The translations under genes and the position numbers were made by a program. The notes under the pieces were generated by a model that ran no database searches, was not told where the DNA came from, and was given only the letters and a program-made list of their open reading frames with translations. Of a DNA stretch of 64,000 nt, positions 25,754 to 35,374 are shown piece by piece. Every line of letters starts with the position of its first letter. The first letter of the stretch is position 1. Source of the DNA: Gammaproteobacteria bacterium (GTDB taxonomy: Bacteria; Pseudomonadota; Gammaproteobacteria; Pseudomonadales; Pseudohongiellaceae). The stretch is taken from the NCBI GenBank assembly GCA_002706685.1, contig PALV01000012.1:1-64000 (forward strand), in the 5' to 3' direction.

Positions 25754-27112
25754 ATGAAAACAAAAATAAATCGTCGCTCGGTCCTCAAAGGAATACTGGG
25801 AGGTGCCACGGTAGGCGTGGGTCTGCCGCTGCTGAATGTGTTTTTGAATGAGAACGGCAATGCCTATGCCGACGGCAGCGTTATTCCGACCCGGTTTGGC
25901 ACCTACTTCTGGGGGCTCGGATTAACCGATACACCCACGGGAGGGACGCGCTGGGTGCCGCAGACAGTTGGCGCAGACTATGAGATCACACCCGAACTTG
26001 AGGCGATTGCTGCGTTCAAACAGAAAGTCTCGGTGTTCTCCGGCTTTCGCGCCATACCTGACACCCGCCCGAACCTGGTGCACTGGAGCGGCCATGCCTC
26101 CATCCTGTCTGGCGTTGCGCCGGCTGCCAGCGGCAGCTTTGATGGGGCCACACTGGATACCCGCGTCGCCGATGCGATTGGTGGAGCCACCCGATTCAAG
26201 GTGCTGGATATTGATGCTTCCATTTCGCGCCGCCCAATCAGTTATTCGACACGAACTGGTACTACCTTCGCATCGCCAGACCAGACTCCGTTGGCACTTT
26301 ATCAACGTCTGTTCGGTGAAGGATTCCAGGACCCCAACAGCGAACACTGGGCGCCGGACCCTGCCATCATGCTGCGACAGAGCGTACTGTCGGCCGTCAC
26401 AGAACAGCGCCAGGCACTGATGCGCAGCGTCGGGCATGAGGACCAGATAAAGCTGGAACAGTATTTCACCTCGCTGCGCGAAATGGAAAATCAACTGGCC
26501 GTCCAGCTGCAGCGCCCTGAGCCGCGCGAGGCCTGTGTAATTCCCGATATGCCGCCGGAGCTGGCGCGCGCAGGCTCGGTAGATGTCGTTAATAACAATA
26601 CCCGGGTCATGGCCCGCCTGCTGGCCATGGGCCTCGCCTGTGATCAGTCCCGTGTTTTTAACTTCGTGCACACGGGCGGCACATCAGAAACCTACGTACC
26701 GGGACAGAGCAAGATCTATCACCAGATAACGCACGACGAACCCACCGATTCGCAACTGGGATATCAGCCGGAGACCAGTAAGCTGGCCGGATTGGTGATG
26801 GAAGGCTTTGGTGCCTTCCTGGAAGAGCTGGATGCCATTCGGGAAGGCAATGGCACCCTGCTCGACAACTGCCTGGTGTTTGCACTCAGTGATACCGGCT
26901 ACGCCAAAATTCACTCATTGGAGAACATCCCCATGATGCTGGCAGGTGGCGCCAGCGGCCGTCACAAAGCGGGGCATCACGTGCATGCTCCGGGTGAATC
27001 AGTGACACGTGTCTCTCTGACGGCCATGCAACTGGCCGGCGCACCGGTCGGCGAGTTCGGCAGCGGCTCCATGCGCACTGCCCGTCCAATCACCGATGTG
27101 ATGGCATCCTGA
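25754..27112 (+). CDS. Tat-exported DUF1552 protein
   Basis: This 452-aa protein starts with a twin-arginine signal (RRSVLKG, residues 7-13, then a Gly-rich hydrophobic stretch and NAYA). The mature part matches DUF1552: FGTYFWGLG, SGHASILSGVAP, and a long alpha/beta body resembling the alkaline-phosphatase/sulfatase-like DUF1501 group, ending LAGGASGRHKAGHHVHAPG. It is periplasmic and folded before export. A strong ribosome site (GGGGGGGAGA) lies 3 nt before the ATG. It is the middle gene of a three-gene operon. Confidence 0.85.
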   Translation: MKTKINRRSVLKGILGGATVGVGLPLLNVFLNENGNAYADGSVIPTRFGTYFWGLGLTDTPTGGTRWVPQTVGADYEITPELEAIAAFKQKVSVFSGFRAIPDTRPNLVHWSGHASILSGVAPAASGSFDGATLDTRVADAIGGATRFKVLDIDASISRRPISYSTRTGTTFASPDQTPLALYQRLFGEGFQDPNSEHWAPDPAIMLRQSVLSAVTEQRQALMRSVGHEDQIKLEQYFTSLREMENQLAVQLQRPEPREACVIPDMPPELARAGSVDVVNNNTRVMARLLAMGLACDQSRVFNFVHTGGTSETYVPGQSKIYHQITHDEPTDSQLGYQPETSKLAGLVMEGFGAFLEELDAIREGNGTLLDNCLVFALSDTGYAKIHSLENIPMMLAGGASGRHKAGHHVHAPGESVTRVSLTAMQLAGAPVGEFGSGSMRTARPITDVMAS

Positions 27113-27123
27113 GGAGGCACAAC

Positions 27124-28434
27124 ATGACAGACTATCAAGCTTTCTGCCGGACCAGGGTTCTCCGATCAGGCAGCCTGGTCCGCACTGCGGTCCTGACAAC
27201 TGCAATGGCAACCATGGCAACGGCCGCGCAGGCCGATTGGCAGCGTTCCTATGTCATAGAATGGAATGAGCCAGCCATGTATTTTGGCGGCGAAAGTGGT
27301 ATCGAGAGTCCGGGGAGCGACTGCCCTGACGGTGTTAATCCCGAGCTGGACTGGGTGGAAGTGCTCGTTAATGCCGGCTATACGCGTGAAGAGGCCGAAT
27401 GGCTGCGTAACCCCGCCAACCCGACCCGTAGCCCGGTACACGGGCAGAACCAGATGGCCTTTCGCGGTAAGGACAGGGCAAATATCTACACAAATCCGGA
27501 ATCCTACCCGGACCCCGGTCTGTATCCGATGACAGGCTCGATTGCCGAGGGCCTTAACCTGGACGGCAATCCGGATACCGGCTTTACCAGCCCCACTGGC
27601 GAGCCAGGCATTGATAATACCTTCTACAAGGCGCTGGGCTGCTGGAAAACCTATCGGGGGCCAGAGCGCCTCTCAAGCGGCGCGATGCAGTTCAATGACG
27701 GCATGCGCAACGGCTCGTGGACCATGGTGATTGTGGTTTCCGGTGAGGGCGACGATCCCCTCAATGACAGCAACGTCATGGTCGGTTTCTACATGAGCGA
27801 AGACAATATGGTCAAAGGCGGCGATGGCAGTATTTCGCCTGACTATACCTATCGCATCGCTCCGCACGCCAAATATGAAGGCCTGTTTCCGGCCCGCACC
27901 GTTGATGGCGTCATCGAATCGCGTGAACCAGTGACTGCCACCCTGCGCGATCCCGGCTACACGCGTGACCTCGAACTGCTGGAAGCGCAGATCAGCCTGG
28001 AGATGAAAGAAGACGGCAGCCTGCGTGGTTACGTCGGCGGTTACCGGCCATGGCGGGATGTCTATGACGGCTGGGTAAACGCACGTGGTCCCGTGATCGA
28101 ATCCCTGACCTGGGTGGAACTGCCCGCCGTCTACTACGCGCTGAAACGCAGCGCCGACTATCACCCCGATCATGGGCAACAGGCCGGCCGGGACGACAGC
28201 GGCAACACACACATCTCTTTTGCGCTGCGGGTCGACGCACTGCCAGCGTTTGTTGTGACACCTGATGCGAAAGCGATTGCCACGCAAGTCGTATCGTACC
28301 GGGACCAGGCACCGCCACTGCCAGCTCGAGGCCAGCCAACACTTGGCCGGTACCAGATTGTCGGCGGCATTGTTATCGACCCCAATGCTGAACAGCAGGC
28401 GGGCCCTGATGCAGTGATTCTGCCCCCTCGTTAA
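27124..28434 (+). CDS. Exported protein of the DUF1592/DUF1552 operon, unknown
   Basis: This 436-aa protein has a basic n-region and a hydrophobic stretch ending AAQADWQ, so it is secreted. The mature protein is acidic, with conserved-looking Cys pairs (SDCPDG, LGCWKTY) and a Trp/Tyr-rich second half (GYVGGYRPWRDVYDGW). I do not recognise a named family. GAGGAGG sits just upstream, and it follows the DUF1552 stop by 11 nt. It is very probably co-expressed and acts in the same periplasmic process. A GC hairpin (TGCCCCC/GGGGGCA, 28421-28442) spans its stop codon. Confidence 0.7.
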   Translation: MTDYQAFCRTRVLRSGSLVRTAVLTTAMATMATAAQADWQRSYVIEWNEPAMYFGGESGIESPGSDCPDGVNPELDWVEVLVNAGYTREEAEWLRNPANPTRSPVHGQNQMAFRGKDRANIYTNPESYPDPGLYPMTGSIAEGLNLDGNPDTGFTSPTGEPGIDNTFYKALGCWKTYRGPERLSSGAMQFNDGMRNGSWTMVIVVSGEGDDPLNDSNVMVGFYMSEDNMVKGGDGSISPDYTYRIAPHAKYEGLFPARTVDGVIESREPVTATLRDPGYTRDLELLEAQISLEMKEDGSLRGYVGGYRPWRDVYDGWVNARGPVIESLTWVELPAVYYALKRSADYHPDHGQQAGRDDSGNTHISFALRVDALPAFVVTPDAKAIATQVVSYRDQAPPLPARGQPTLGRYQIVGGIVIDPNAEQQAGPDAVILPPR

Positions 28435-28464
28435 TGGGGGCAGGCTGATCTATAATCACGTGCT

Positions 28465-29094
28465 ATGTCGTCCAATCTTGCACAGAAGCTGACTACCCGT
28501 ATTCACGATGATGAAAACGCCCGAGTGGCCAACAGCATCGTGGACGCCTTTGCCCGCAAGGCGCGGGTCCTGGGTATCCGCTCAATATCCATGAGCGACC
28601 TGGCGCGCAGCCTGCGCATGAGTACCAAAACCCTGTACAAATACTTTGATACCAAAGAAGCGTTGGTCCACGAGCTGGTCTTCCGCTGGGAAGCCCGCGT
28701 GCACAAACCCATCACAGCTTATGGCACCAACGACCTGATGGAGATTCTGCGCTACCGGATTGGCGTCTGGGTTGAGAACGATGCGCAGTACTCATCGGCG
28801 TTCTGGCTGGATCTGAAAACCGGATACCCTGAGCTGTACAAGGTATACATCGACTCACTCTACGAGAGCATGCGCGCGATGCGCGAGCGGCTTTCGCCCT
28901 ATTTGCGCGACGATGTTGATGCAGAGTTCGCCTGGTCGTGCTACTTCACGCTGATGACGGACGCGGCTCGGCGCAAGACCTTCGAGAAAGTTGGCATGAC
29001 ACGCGAGCAATCAGTGTTTGCCGCATTTGATTTCTGGGTCAAGGCGGCAATCGACCCGGACAAGCTTGCTCACGCGGAATGGCAGTCAGCCTGA
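28465..29094 (+). CDS. TetR-family transcriptional regulator
   Basis: This 209-aa protein has an N-terminal TetR helix-turn-helix (about 20-65: GIRSISMSDLARSLRMSTKTLYKYFDTKEAL) and a helical C-terminal ligand domain. It lies 30 nt after the exported-protein gene on the same strand. A perfect TATAAT lies only 8 nt before the ATG, so if used the mRNA would be nearly leaderless; otherwise it is read through from the operon. It is a likely local regulator of the DUF1592 operon, possibly through the inverted repeat at 23929-23962. Its 3' end meets the convergent DUF2959 gene after 6 nt. Confidence 0.9.
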   Translation: MSSNLAQKLTTRIHDDENARVANSIVDAFARKARVLGIRSISMSDLARSLRMSTKTLYKYFDTKEALVHELVFRWEARVHKPITAYGTNDLMEILRYRIGVWVENDAQYSSAFWLDLKTGYPELYKVYIDSLYESMRAMRERLSPYLRDDVDAEFAWSCYFTLMTDAARRKTFEKVGMTREQSVFAAFDFWVKAAIDPDKLAHAEWQSA

Positions 29095-29100
29095 TTCAGC

Positions 29101-29748
29101 TCAACTGCGCATCTGCGCGATAAATCGATCTGACTCGGCGATGGCGGCTTCCATCGCTGCCATCAATTCGTCCACATCTGCATCTATTGTATCGAGCTCG
29201 CCGCGTATCGACGCAATCGCCCGGGCGTTCAGGTTGTGCTTCAGATACAGCACGTTGTCGCGCAGGCTGTCGAGCACAGGGTCCAGCGTTGCTTCTGAGC
29301 GCTGCATCGCGCGCGCCAGTTGATCGTAGCGATCGCGCGTTGCACGAAGTTGCTGCTCGCTGTCGCGGCGCAATTGCTGATTAGTATAAAGATCAAGTTC
29401 ATCTTCCCATTCGTCAAACAATGCATCGGCTACATCCTCTACTGCCTCGATTCGATCACGAATACGGTCGGCAGCCTGCTCGCTGCGCTGAAACTCAGCG
29501 TCCAGGCGGTCATAAACCTGTTGCAGGTCACCACCATCAAAATTGACCACACTGCGAAACTGCTCCAGCGCATTCTGAAATTGCTCCTGCCCCTCCTGCT
29601 GGGCGTCCTGTGCCTCCTCAACACGGTCTACCATGATGTCCCGTTTGGCTACACCCAATCGTTCCATCGCCCCGTAATACGCTGACTGGCAGGCAGTCAG
29701 CAGCACAATCGCCGCCATCGCCAGCAAGGGTTTAAGTATCAATTTCAT
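29101..29748 (-). CDS. DUF2959 lipoprotein
   Basis: This is a 215-aa lipoprotein: the signal peptide ends LLTAC with the acylated Cys at residue 20. The mature part is a long acidic helical coiled coil (EEAQDAQQEGQEQFQNALEQFRSVV), characteristic of DUF2959. It would be anchored in the outer or inner membrane facing the periplasm. Function is unknown. AGGAG lies 8 nt before the ATG. It is a monocistronic gene, divergent from cueR. Confidence 0.85.
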   Translation of the reverse strand: MKLILKPLLAMAAIVLLTACQSAYYGAMERLGVAKRDIMVDRVEEAQDAQQEGQEQFQNALEQFRSVVNFDGGDLQQVYDRLDAEFQRSEQAADRIRDRIEAVEDVADALFDEWEDELDLYTNQQLRRDSEQQLRATRDRYDQLARAMQRSEATLDPVLDSLRDNVLYLKHNLNARAIASIRGELDTIDADVDELMAAMEAAIAESDRFIAQMRS

Positions 29749-29820
29749 CCGTTTAGCTCCTGTATCAGGCTCAATCCAGCAGATCAGTCACGAAGTTTAA
29801 CCGCTATTTACATCCTGTGC

Positions 29821-29851
29821 TTGACCTTACCACTATGGGAAGGTTCAAACT
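29821..29851 (+). promoter_or_regulatory. CueR-type promoter/operator of cueR-copA
   Basis: The -35 TTGACC (29821-29826) and a -10-like CAAACT (29846-29851) are separated by the 19-nt spacer typical of MerR-family promoters. The dyad ACCTTACC ... GGGAAGGT (29824-29844) fits the CueR operator, with one mismatch between halves. Confidence 0.85.
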
Positions 29852-29887
29852 AATACCATACGCAAACGACAGGGAGCACTGATCAAC

Positions 29888-30298
29888 ATGATGCGAATCA
29901 GTGAGGCTGCGCAGCACAGCGGACTGAGCAGCAAGATGATACGGCATTACGAGGACGTGGGTCTGATTCAGCCCGCTGCGCGAACCGAGGCTGGTTATCG
30001 GCAGTACTCGCCGGCCCAGCTGGACCAGCTCGGGTTTATCCGACACGCTCGCAGCCTGGGTTTCTCAATTGCACAGATTCGCGACCTGCTGCAACTGCGT
30101 GACAACCCGCGCCGCGCCAGCCGCGAAGTGAAGCAACTGGCACAAAAGCATCTGCAGGAGCTGGACCAGCAGATGCTGGCCCTGAAAAAAATGCAGGCCA
30201 TGCTTGAAGATCTTGTTGCGCGGTGCGCAGGAGATGATTCGCCTGATTGTGTCATTATTGATGAGCTTTCCGACTCTGGAGAAACTGGAAATGAGTGA
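29888..30298 (+). CDS. cueR: Copper-responsive MerR-family regulator CueR
   Basis: This 136-aa MerR-type activator begins with a winged HTH ([21 protein letters not shown]). A long dimer helix and the metal loop CAGDDSPDC follow, with Cys113 and Cys121 spaced 8 apart as in CueR. Starting at the second ATG (29891) would give Cys112 and Cys120, exactly the E. coli numbering. It senses Cu(I), and also Ag or Au, and activates copA. The last 8 nt overlap the copA start (ATGAGTGA), so regulator and pump are one operon behind the CueR promoter at 29821. Confidence 0.95.
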   Translation: MMRISEAAQHSGLSSKMIRHYEDVGLIQPAARTEAGYRQYSPAQLDQLGFIRHARSLGFSIAQIRDLLQLRDNPRRASREVKQLAQKHLQELDQQMLALKKMQAMLEDLVARCAGDDSPDCVIIDELSDSGETGNE

Positions 30299-32522
30299 GC
30301 GACTACAACTGGCCATTGAAGGCATGAGCTGCGCCTCCTGTGTGCGTCGCGTGGAACAGGCCCTGGCCAAAGCCCCTGGCGTGGAAGCAGCCTCGGTTAA
30401 CCTGGCAACTGGGCGAGCCGACATCATGCTGGCCAGAGGCGCCAGCATCGAGCCCGTCACGCACGCTGTCACCGGTGCCGGCTACCAGGCGCGGCCAATA
30501 CGGGAAAGCTCCTACCAGCAGGAGGAACAGCACCGCGATCGCGAATTAGCTGAGCTCAAACGCGATGTCATTCTGGCAGCCGTGTTGACTCTGCCGGTGG
30601 TGGTGTTGGAAATGGGCGGGCATATCGTGCCTGCCTTCCATCACTGGGTGATGCAGACACTGGGCCAGACTGCTAGCTGGTGGCTGCAGTTGGTGCTTAC
30701 TTCCGTTGTATTGTTTGTACCGGGACGACGCTTCCTGAAAGCAGGTCTTCCGGCTCTGCTGCGCCGTGCGCCCGACATGAACTCGCTGGTAGCACTCGGT
30801 TCTCTGGCCGCCTGGAGTTTTTCCGTTTTTGTCACGCTGTTTGGCAGTTTCATTCCAGAGCAGACACGTCATGTCTATTTCGAAGCCGCTGCAGTGATTG
30901 TCACACTGATTCTGCTGGGTCGACTGCTGGAAGCACGCGCCAAAGGTAAAACAGGTGACGCCATTCGCAAACTGATGGACCTGCAGGTCAAATCTGCCAA
31001 GGTAGAGCGAGAAGGTGCCATAGAAGAAGTTGCGCTGTCAGACATCAGGCTTGATGACACCATCCACGTATTCCCGGGCGAACGGATAGCCGTTGATGGC
31101 ATCGTGCTGGCGGGAGACTCCTATGTCGATGAATCGATGCTGACCGGCGAAGCGATGCCTGTCGCCAAGCGTGTAGGCGATGAGCTCACTGGTGGTACCG
31201 TTAACCAGAATGGCAGATTGTCGTTTCGCGCCACTCGTGTCGGTGGTGACACGGTGCTGGCCCGCATCGTGCAGATGGTCGAAGAAGCGCAAAATACCAA
31301 ACTGCCGATCCAGCAACTGGTCGACCGGGTAACGGCCGTGTTTGTGCCAATTGTCATGGGCATTGCTGCTCTGACATTTCTGGTCTGGCTGCTGGTCGGA
31401 CCAGAGCCTGCATTCACCATGGCTTTGATCAATGCGGTCGCTGTTCTGATCATAGCCTGTCCCTGCGCCATGGGGCTGGCGACACCCACGTCGGTCATGG
31501 TTGGCATTGGCCGGGCGGCGGACCTGGGAGTCTTGCTGCGTAAAGGCCAGGCCCTGCAGCTGCTGCGAGACACCCGGGTAGTGGCCTTCGACAAGACTGG
31601 CACGCTGACCAAAGGCAAGCCGCAACTGATCGAGTTGATTCTGCGCGGCAGTCGCCAGCATGAGGAAGTATTGCAATTGATCGCCTCCGCCGAGCAGCAC
31701 TCGGAGCATCCCATTGCGCGTGCCATCGTCAGCGCAGCGCGGGAACAGGGCATCGCGCTATTGCCTGCTGATGAGTTTCAGGCAACGCCGGGTATGGGTA
31801 TGTCTGCTCTCGTCAACGGCGTCAGGGTCGAAGTGGGTGCCGATCGGTTTCTGGCGGAAAAGCACCCGGAGCTGACTGAAATGGCGAAGCAGGGCGCGCT
31901 GCTGGCGAATGAAGGCGCTACGCCGCTTTACGCCGCCATCAACGGTGAACCCGCTGCTACTCTGGCTGTTGCCGACACCATCAAGGAGTCTGCGCGAGCC
32001 GCGATCAAGGGTTTGCATGAACTGGGCCTTAAAGTCGCCATGATTACCGGAGACAACCGGGGCACAGCCGAGGCCATCGCGCATGAGCTCGGTATTGATG
32101 AGGTCGCAGCGGAAGTGCTGCCAGAAGGCAAGGTAGACGCCCTGGAAAACCTTCGTCGGCAGCACGGCACGCTCAGTTTCGTGGGTGATGGCATCAATGA
32201 TGCGCCAGCGCTGGCTGCGGCAGATGTTGGTATTGCCGTCGGTACCGGTACCGATATCGCCATCGAGGCGGCAGATGTAGTGCTGATGGGGGACGACCTG
32301 AACGGTGTCGTCAATGCACTGGGCATCAGCCAGGCCACATTGAACAATATCAAACAGAACCTTTTCTGGGCGTTTGCTTACAACATCAGCCTGATTCCGG
32401 TCGCCGCCGGCGTGTTGTACCCGGTTACCGGGCTGCTGTTGTCACCCATGCTGGCAGCGGGGGCGATGGCCATGTCGAGCGTGTTTGTCGTTGCTAACGC
32501 ACTCAGACTGCGCAGAAAATAG
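30291..32522 (+). CDS. copA: Copper-exporting P1B-type ATPase
   Basis: This is a 743-aa Cu(I) exporter. The start is set at ATG 30291 so that the N-terminal metal-binding domain begins normally; its GMSCASC has Cys14 and Cys17. The transport motif CPC is at 390-392 ([12 protein letters not shown]), the phosphorylation site DKTGT has Asp434, the HP motif is in SEHPIARA, and GDGINDAPA closes the ATP-binding part. Eight membrane helices are expected. One heavy-metal domain is present instead of the two in E. coli CopA. It overlaps cueR by 8 nt. Confidence 0.95.
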   Translation: MSERLQLAIEGMSCASCVRRVEQALAKAPGVEAASVNLATGRADIMLARGASIEPVTHAVTGAGYQARPIRESSYQQEEQHRDRELAELKRDVILAAVLTLPVVVLEMGGHIVPAFHHWVMQTLGQTASWWLQLVLTSVVLFVPGRRFLKAGLPALLRRAPDMNSLVALGSLAAWSFSVFVTLFGSFIPEQTRHVYFEAAAVIVTLILLGRLLEARAKGKTGDAIRKLMDLQVKSAKVEREGAIEEVALSDIRLDDTIHVFPGERIAVDGIVLAGDSYVDESMLTGEAMPVAKRVGDELTGGTVNQNGRLSFRATRVGGDTVLARIVQMVEEAQNTKLPIQQLVDRVTAVFVPIVMGIAALTFLVWLLVGPEPAFTMALINAVAVLIIACPCAMGLATPTSVMVGIGRAADLGVLLRKGQALQLLRDTRVVAFDKTGTLTKGKPQLIELILRGSRQHEEVLQLIASAEQHSEHPIARAIVSAAREQGIALLPADEFQATPGMGMSALVNGVRVEVGADRFLAEKHPELTEMAKQGALLANEGATPLYAAINGEPAATLAVADTIKESARAAIKGLHELGLKVAMITGDNRGTAEAIAHELGIDEVAAEVLPEGKVDALENLRRQHGTLSFVGDGINDAPALAAADVGIAVGTGTDIAIEAADVVLMGDDLNGVVNALGISQATLNNIKQNLFWAFAYNISLIPVAAGVLYPVTGLLLSPMLAAGAMAMSSVFVVANALRLRRK

Positions 32523-32623
32523 CGCTGAATTCGAAAATCCGTCAGGGTTTGTATTGTTGCTGGCTTACCTGGTGACGGCTCTGTGCTTAAATAGACAGAC
32601 ACAACAATAACGATTTTTCTGCC

Positions 32624-34264
32624 ATGCGATTCGCCCTGATCACAGTTGTAGTTACCACTCTGCTGCTGGCCGCCAGCCCGCGCGCCAGCGCCGCAGACTT
32701 TGGACTGATTGACCAGCACGGCCAGTTCCATCACCTGTACCGGTACAGGAATGTGGAGACTGTCGCCGTGCTTACATTCTCGTATCAAGATGCTGAATCC
32801 CTCGCCGCGGCCCGGCAGTTTGCCAACGCCTGCGATCAGGCTGAGCCCTCACAGTTGGCCTGCCTGCTGCTGAACGCTTCCGACTCCGCCGACGAAATTC
32901 GTAATCAGGCTGAGTCGCCCGGAAACCTGCCCGTGCTGATCGACGGCTCACAGACGGTTGCTGGCACGCTCGGCTTCACCCGACTGGGAGAGCTGGTCAC
33001 GCTGGACCCCGCATCCGTCGATTTCAAGGATGCCGCCATTACCGGATTCGAGGCTCCTGGGCAGGGAACGGCCATCGACTTTCACTTTCTTGCCGCATTG
33101 GACGAACGTGGTATTTCCTACCAGGACGACATTGCGCCCCTGTTGCAACGACGGTGTGCTTACTGCCACATTGAAAACGGATTGGCGCCCTGGGCGATGA
33201 ATCGCCATATCATGGTGATGGGGTGGAGCCCGATGATGCGAGAAGTGCTGATCACGCGTCGTATGCCGCCAGGACAGATCGATAATGCCGTCGGTAATTG
33301 GCAGCAGACCCATGAGCTCAGCGATGCCGAAATGGCCATGCTGATTGCCTGGATAGACCGTGGTGCGCCCAATGATGGCAGCGAAGATCCGCTGCTTGTT
33401 CCGCCTGCACCGATGGAAGACTGGCCTCTGGGCCAACCGGACCTGATTGTGGATGTCCCGGAACAACAGATACCGGCCACGGGTAATGTCGACTTCCTGG
33501 TAGAAAAAGTTGCTCTGGATTTAACTGAAGATCGCTGGCTTCGCGCCATCTCTTACAAGGTGGGTGATCGCAGTGTGCTGCACAGCCTGTTGGTTTATGC
33601 CGTGGAAGAATCGGTGACAGAAGCAGATCCGGATGCCCTGATCTCCGGGGACAATGCGCAGTACATCAGCGTTTATGTGCCTGGCGAACACAGTGACCAG
33701 TTTGGTGATGACACCGGCTTTCTGCTGAGTGCTGATCGCGACCTGGCTTTTAAATTGCGTTATCTGACCTCAGGCCGTGAAACAGTTGACCGCTCTCAGA
33801 TTGGTTTGTATTTCCACGACGAAGCACCCGCGCGGCAATTGCGAACCATCATGCTGGAGAAGCCCGAACTTAATATCCCAGCCAATGCCGCCAATCATAT
33901 CGAAACACTTCGATCCGAGCCGCTGACACAGGATGCACGACTGGAAAGTTATTCACCGCACGCCCACAGTCGCGGAAAAAGCATGAACCTGACAGCCACC
34001 TATCCGGATGGGCGCCAGGAGTCTCTGATAAACGTCGCCAATTTCAATTACAACTGGCAGCTGGACTATCGGGCTGCCTCTGAGAAATTGTTGCCGGCAG
34101 GCACAGTGCTGACAGCAGAAACTGTCTACGACAACTCGTCATCAAATCCTTTTAATGCAGATCCTGATCAAACGCTAGACGCCAGCTACAGCGACCAGTC
34201 TGAAATGTTTGTTCATTTTGTCAGAATATCTGAATCGCTCAGGGGCGCAGCTCGTACACCGTAA
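32624..34264 (+). CDS. Secreted thioredoxin-like / cytochrome c / copper monooxygenase-like protein
   Basis: This 546-aa exported protein has a signal peptide ending ASAAD. Residues about 25-150 resemble a redoxin fold but lack a CxxC. A single haem c site, CAYCH (178-182), lies in a short cytochrome domain with Met ligand candidates. The C-terminal 260 residues look like the two beta sandwiches of copper type II ascorbate-dependent monooxygenases: His in HSLLVYAVEE, SPHAHSRG and a C-terminal QSEMFVHF with the Met-type ligand. A copper enzyme next to cueR-copA makes sense. The reaction is unknown. Its 3' end overlaps the convergent methylase gene by 26 nt. Confidence 0.75.
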   Translation: MRFALITVVVTTLLLAASPRASAADFGLIDQHGQFHHLYRYRNVETVAVLTFSYQDAESLAAARQFANACDQAEPSQLACLLLNASDSADEIRNQAESPGNLPVLIDGSQTVAGTLGFTRLGELVTLDPASVDFKDAAITGFEAPGQGTAIDFHFLAALDERGISYQDDIAPLLQRRCAYCHIENGLAPWAMNRHIMVMGWSPMMREVLITRRMPPGQIDNAVGNWQQTHELSDAEMAMLIAWIDRGAPNDGSEDPLLVPPAPMEDWPLGQPDLIVDVPEQQIPATGNVDFLVEKVALDLTEDRWLRAISYKVGDRSVLHSLLVYAVEESVTEADPDALISGDNAQYISVYVPGEHSDQFGDDTGFLLSADRDLAFKLRYLTSGRETVDRSQIGLYFHDEAPARQLRTIMLEKPELNIPANAANHIETLRSEPLTQDARLESYSPHAHSRGKSMNLTATYPDGRQESLINVANFNYNWQLDYRAASEKLLPAGTVLTAETVYDNSSSNPFNADPDQTLDASYSDQSEMFVHFVRISESLRGAARTP

Positions 34265-35288
34265 AACCATTGTTGCTGGCCACCGCCTGAATCCGGGAGA
34301 AGTACTGCGCACCCAGTCTGTCCAGCGGGATAAACTGATTGACCACAAACACCGCACGCGTGCTGCGACGGCTCAGCCGCCTGGCTGCCTGCAGGAATTT
34401 CAGCGTGACAGCTTCCCCTTGTGAGAAGCCCTGGTGGAATGGTGGATTGCAGACAATCAGGTCAAACCGCTCCTGCAGTGATGCACCACAATCATCGACA
34501 AGACTCAGAACTTTCATGCCAGCTTCGGCAAAATTTTTCTCGGCGGACAGCACGGCCGCGACATTGTTATCGGTGGCGACTCGACGGGCTGCCTCCAGAA
34601 GCTTAGTCTGCAACATCAGATAGCCCCAGCCGCAGCCCAGGTCCAGGATGCTGTCAACTGATTTGATGTACTGGCAAACGCCAGGCAGCGATTCAGCAAG
34701 TAACTGGCTGCCACGATCCACTTTATCCCAACCGAAGATGCCCGGCTTGGTCCAGAACTTTTCGCCACCCACACTGATCTGGCGCAGATTGGCGTAGTTG
34801 CTGTCGGGTAATGCTGTGTCCGCCGGGACATCGACATTCGGAGCCGGCAGCTCCGCGACATAGGTGATGCCCTGCTTTTTAGCCTTCGCATTCAACCCAT
34901 AAGTGTCCGATGCATTTTTTACAATGGATTTTATACCGTCCTGCTTGCCACCAATCAGCGTCAGCACGCCCTGCTCTGTCAGGTGCTGAAGTGACTGATT
35001 GATTACGTGATGCACAATGGCTTTTTCTTTCGACAGTCGATACACAATTCGGTCGAAGTTTCCCAGACCGTCAAAATTAAAATCACTCGCACAAACAGCA
35101 ACACCCAGGCCCTTCAGCTTATCAGCCACATCAATACGATTGGTCATCGCCGTCAGTGCAGTATCAGAGCGAAGCTGCATCATGACCTCAGGGGACAGAT
35201 TCTCATCGGCAACCCAAAGTACCTGTTCGCGGTTTTGCAGGGCGTTGCTGAGCACCAGCATTAGCTGGTCAAGACTGGCATCTTTCAT
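34239..35288 (-). CDS. RsmC/RlmG-type rRNA guanine N2-methyltransferase
   Basis: This 349-aa class I SAM-dependent methylase has two domains. The N-terminal half is a degenerate methylase domain. The C-terminal half has the motif I DLGCGWGYL and the catalytic NPPFHQGF (motif IV), which methylates guanine N2. The linker GIFGWDKVDRGSQLLAESL is typical of RsmC (16S G1207), but RlmG (23S G1835) has the same layout, so the target base is not settled. It is cytosolic and monocistronic. Confidence 0.85.
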   Translation of the reverse strand: MKDASLDQLMLVLSNALQNREQVLWVADENLSPEVMMQLRSDTALTAMTNRIDVADKLKGLGVAVCASDFNFDGLGNFDRIVYRLSKEKAIVHHVINQSLQHLTEQGVLTLIGGKQDGIKSIVKNASDTYGLNAKAKKQGITYVAELPAPNVDVPADTALPDSNYANLRQISVGGEKFWTKPGIFGWDKVDRGSQLLAESLPGVCQYIKSVDSILDLGCGWGYLMLQTKLLEAARRVATDNNVAAVLSAEKNFAEAGMKVLSLVDDCGASLQERFDLIVCNPPFHQGFSQGEAVTLKFLQAARRLSRRSTRAVFVVNQFIPLDRLGAQYFSRIQAVASNNGFTVYELRP

Positions 35289-35374
35289 AGTATGGTTTCC
35301 TGCAGGCCTTTTTTCTCACCGTGGATCTCTGGTCGGCCCTTTTCCAATGACTGTTGCGTCCAACCCGCTCACCG

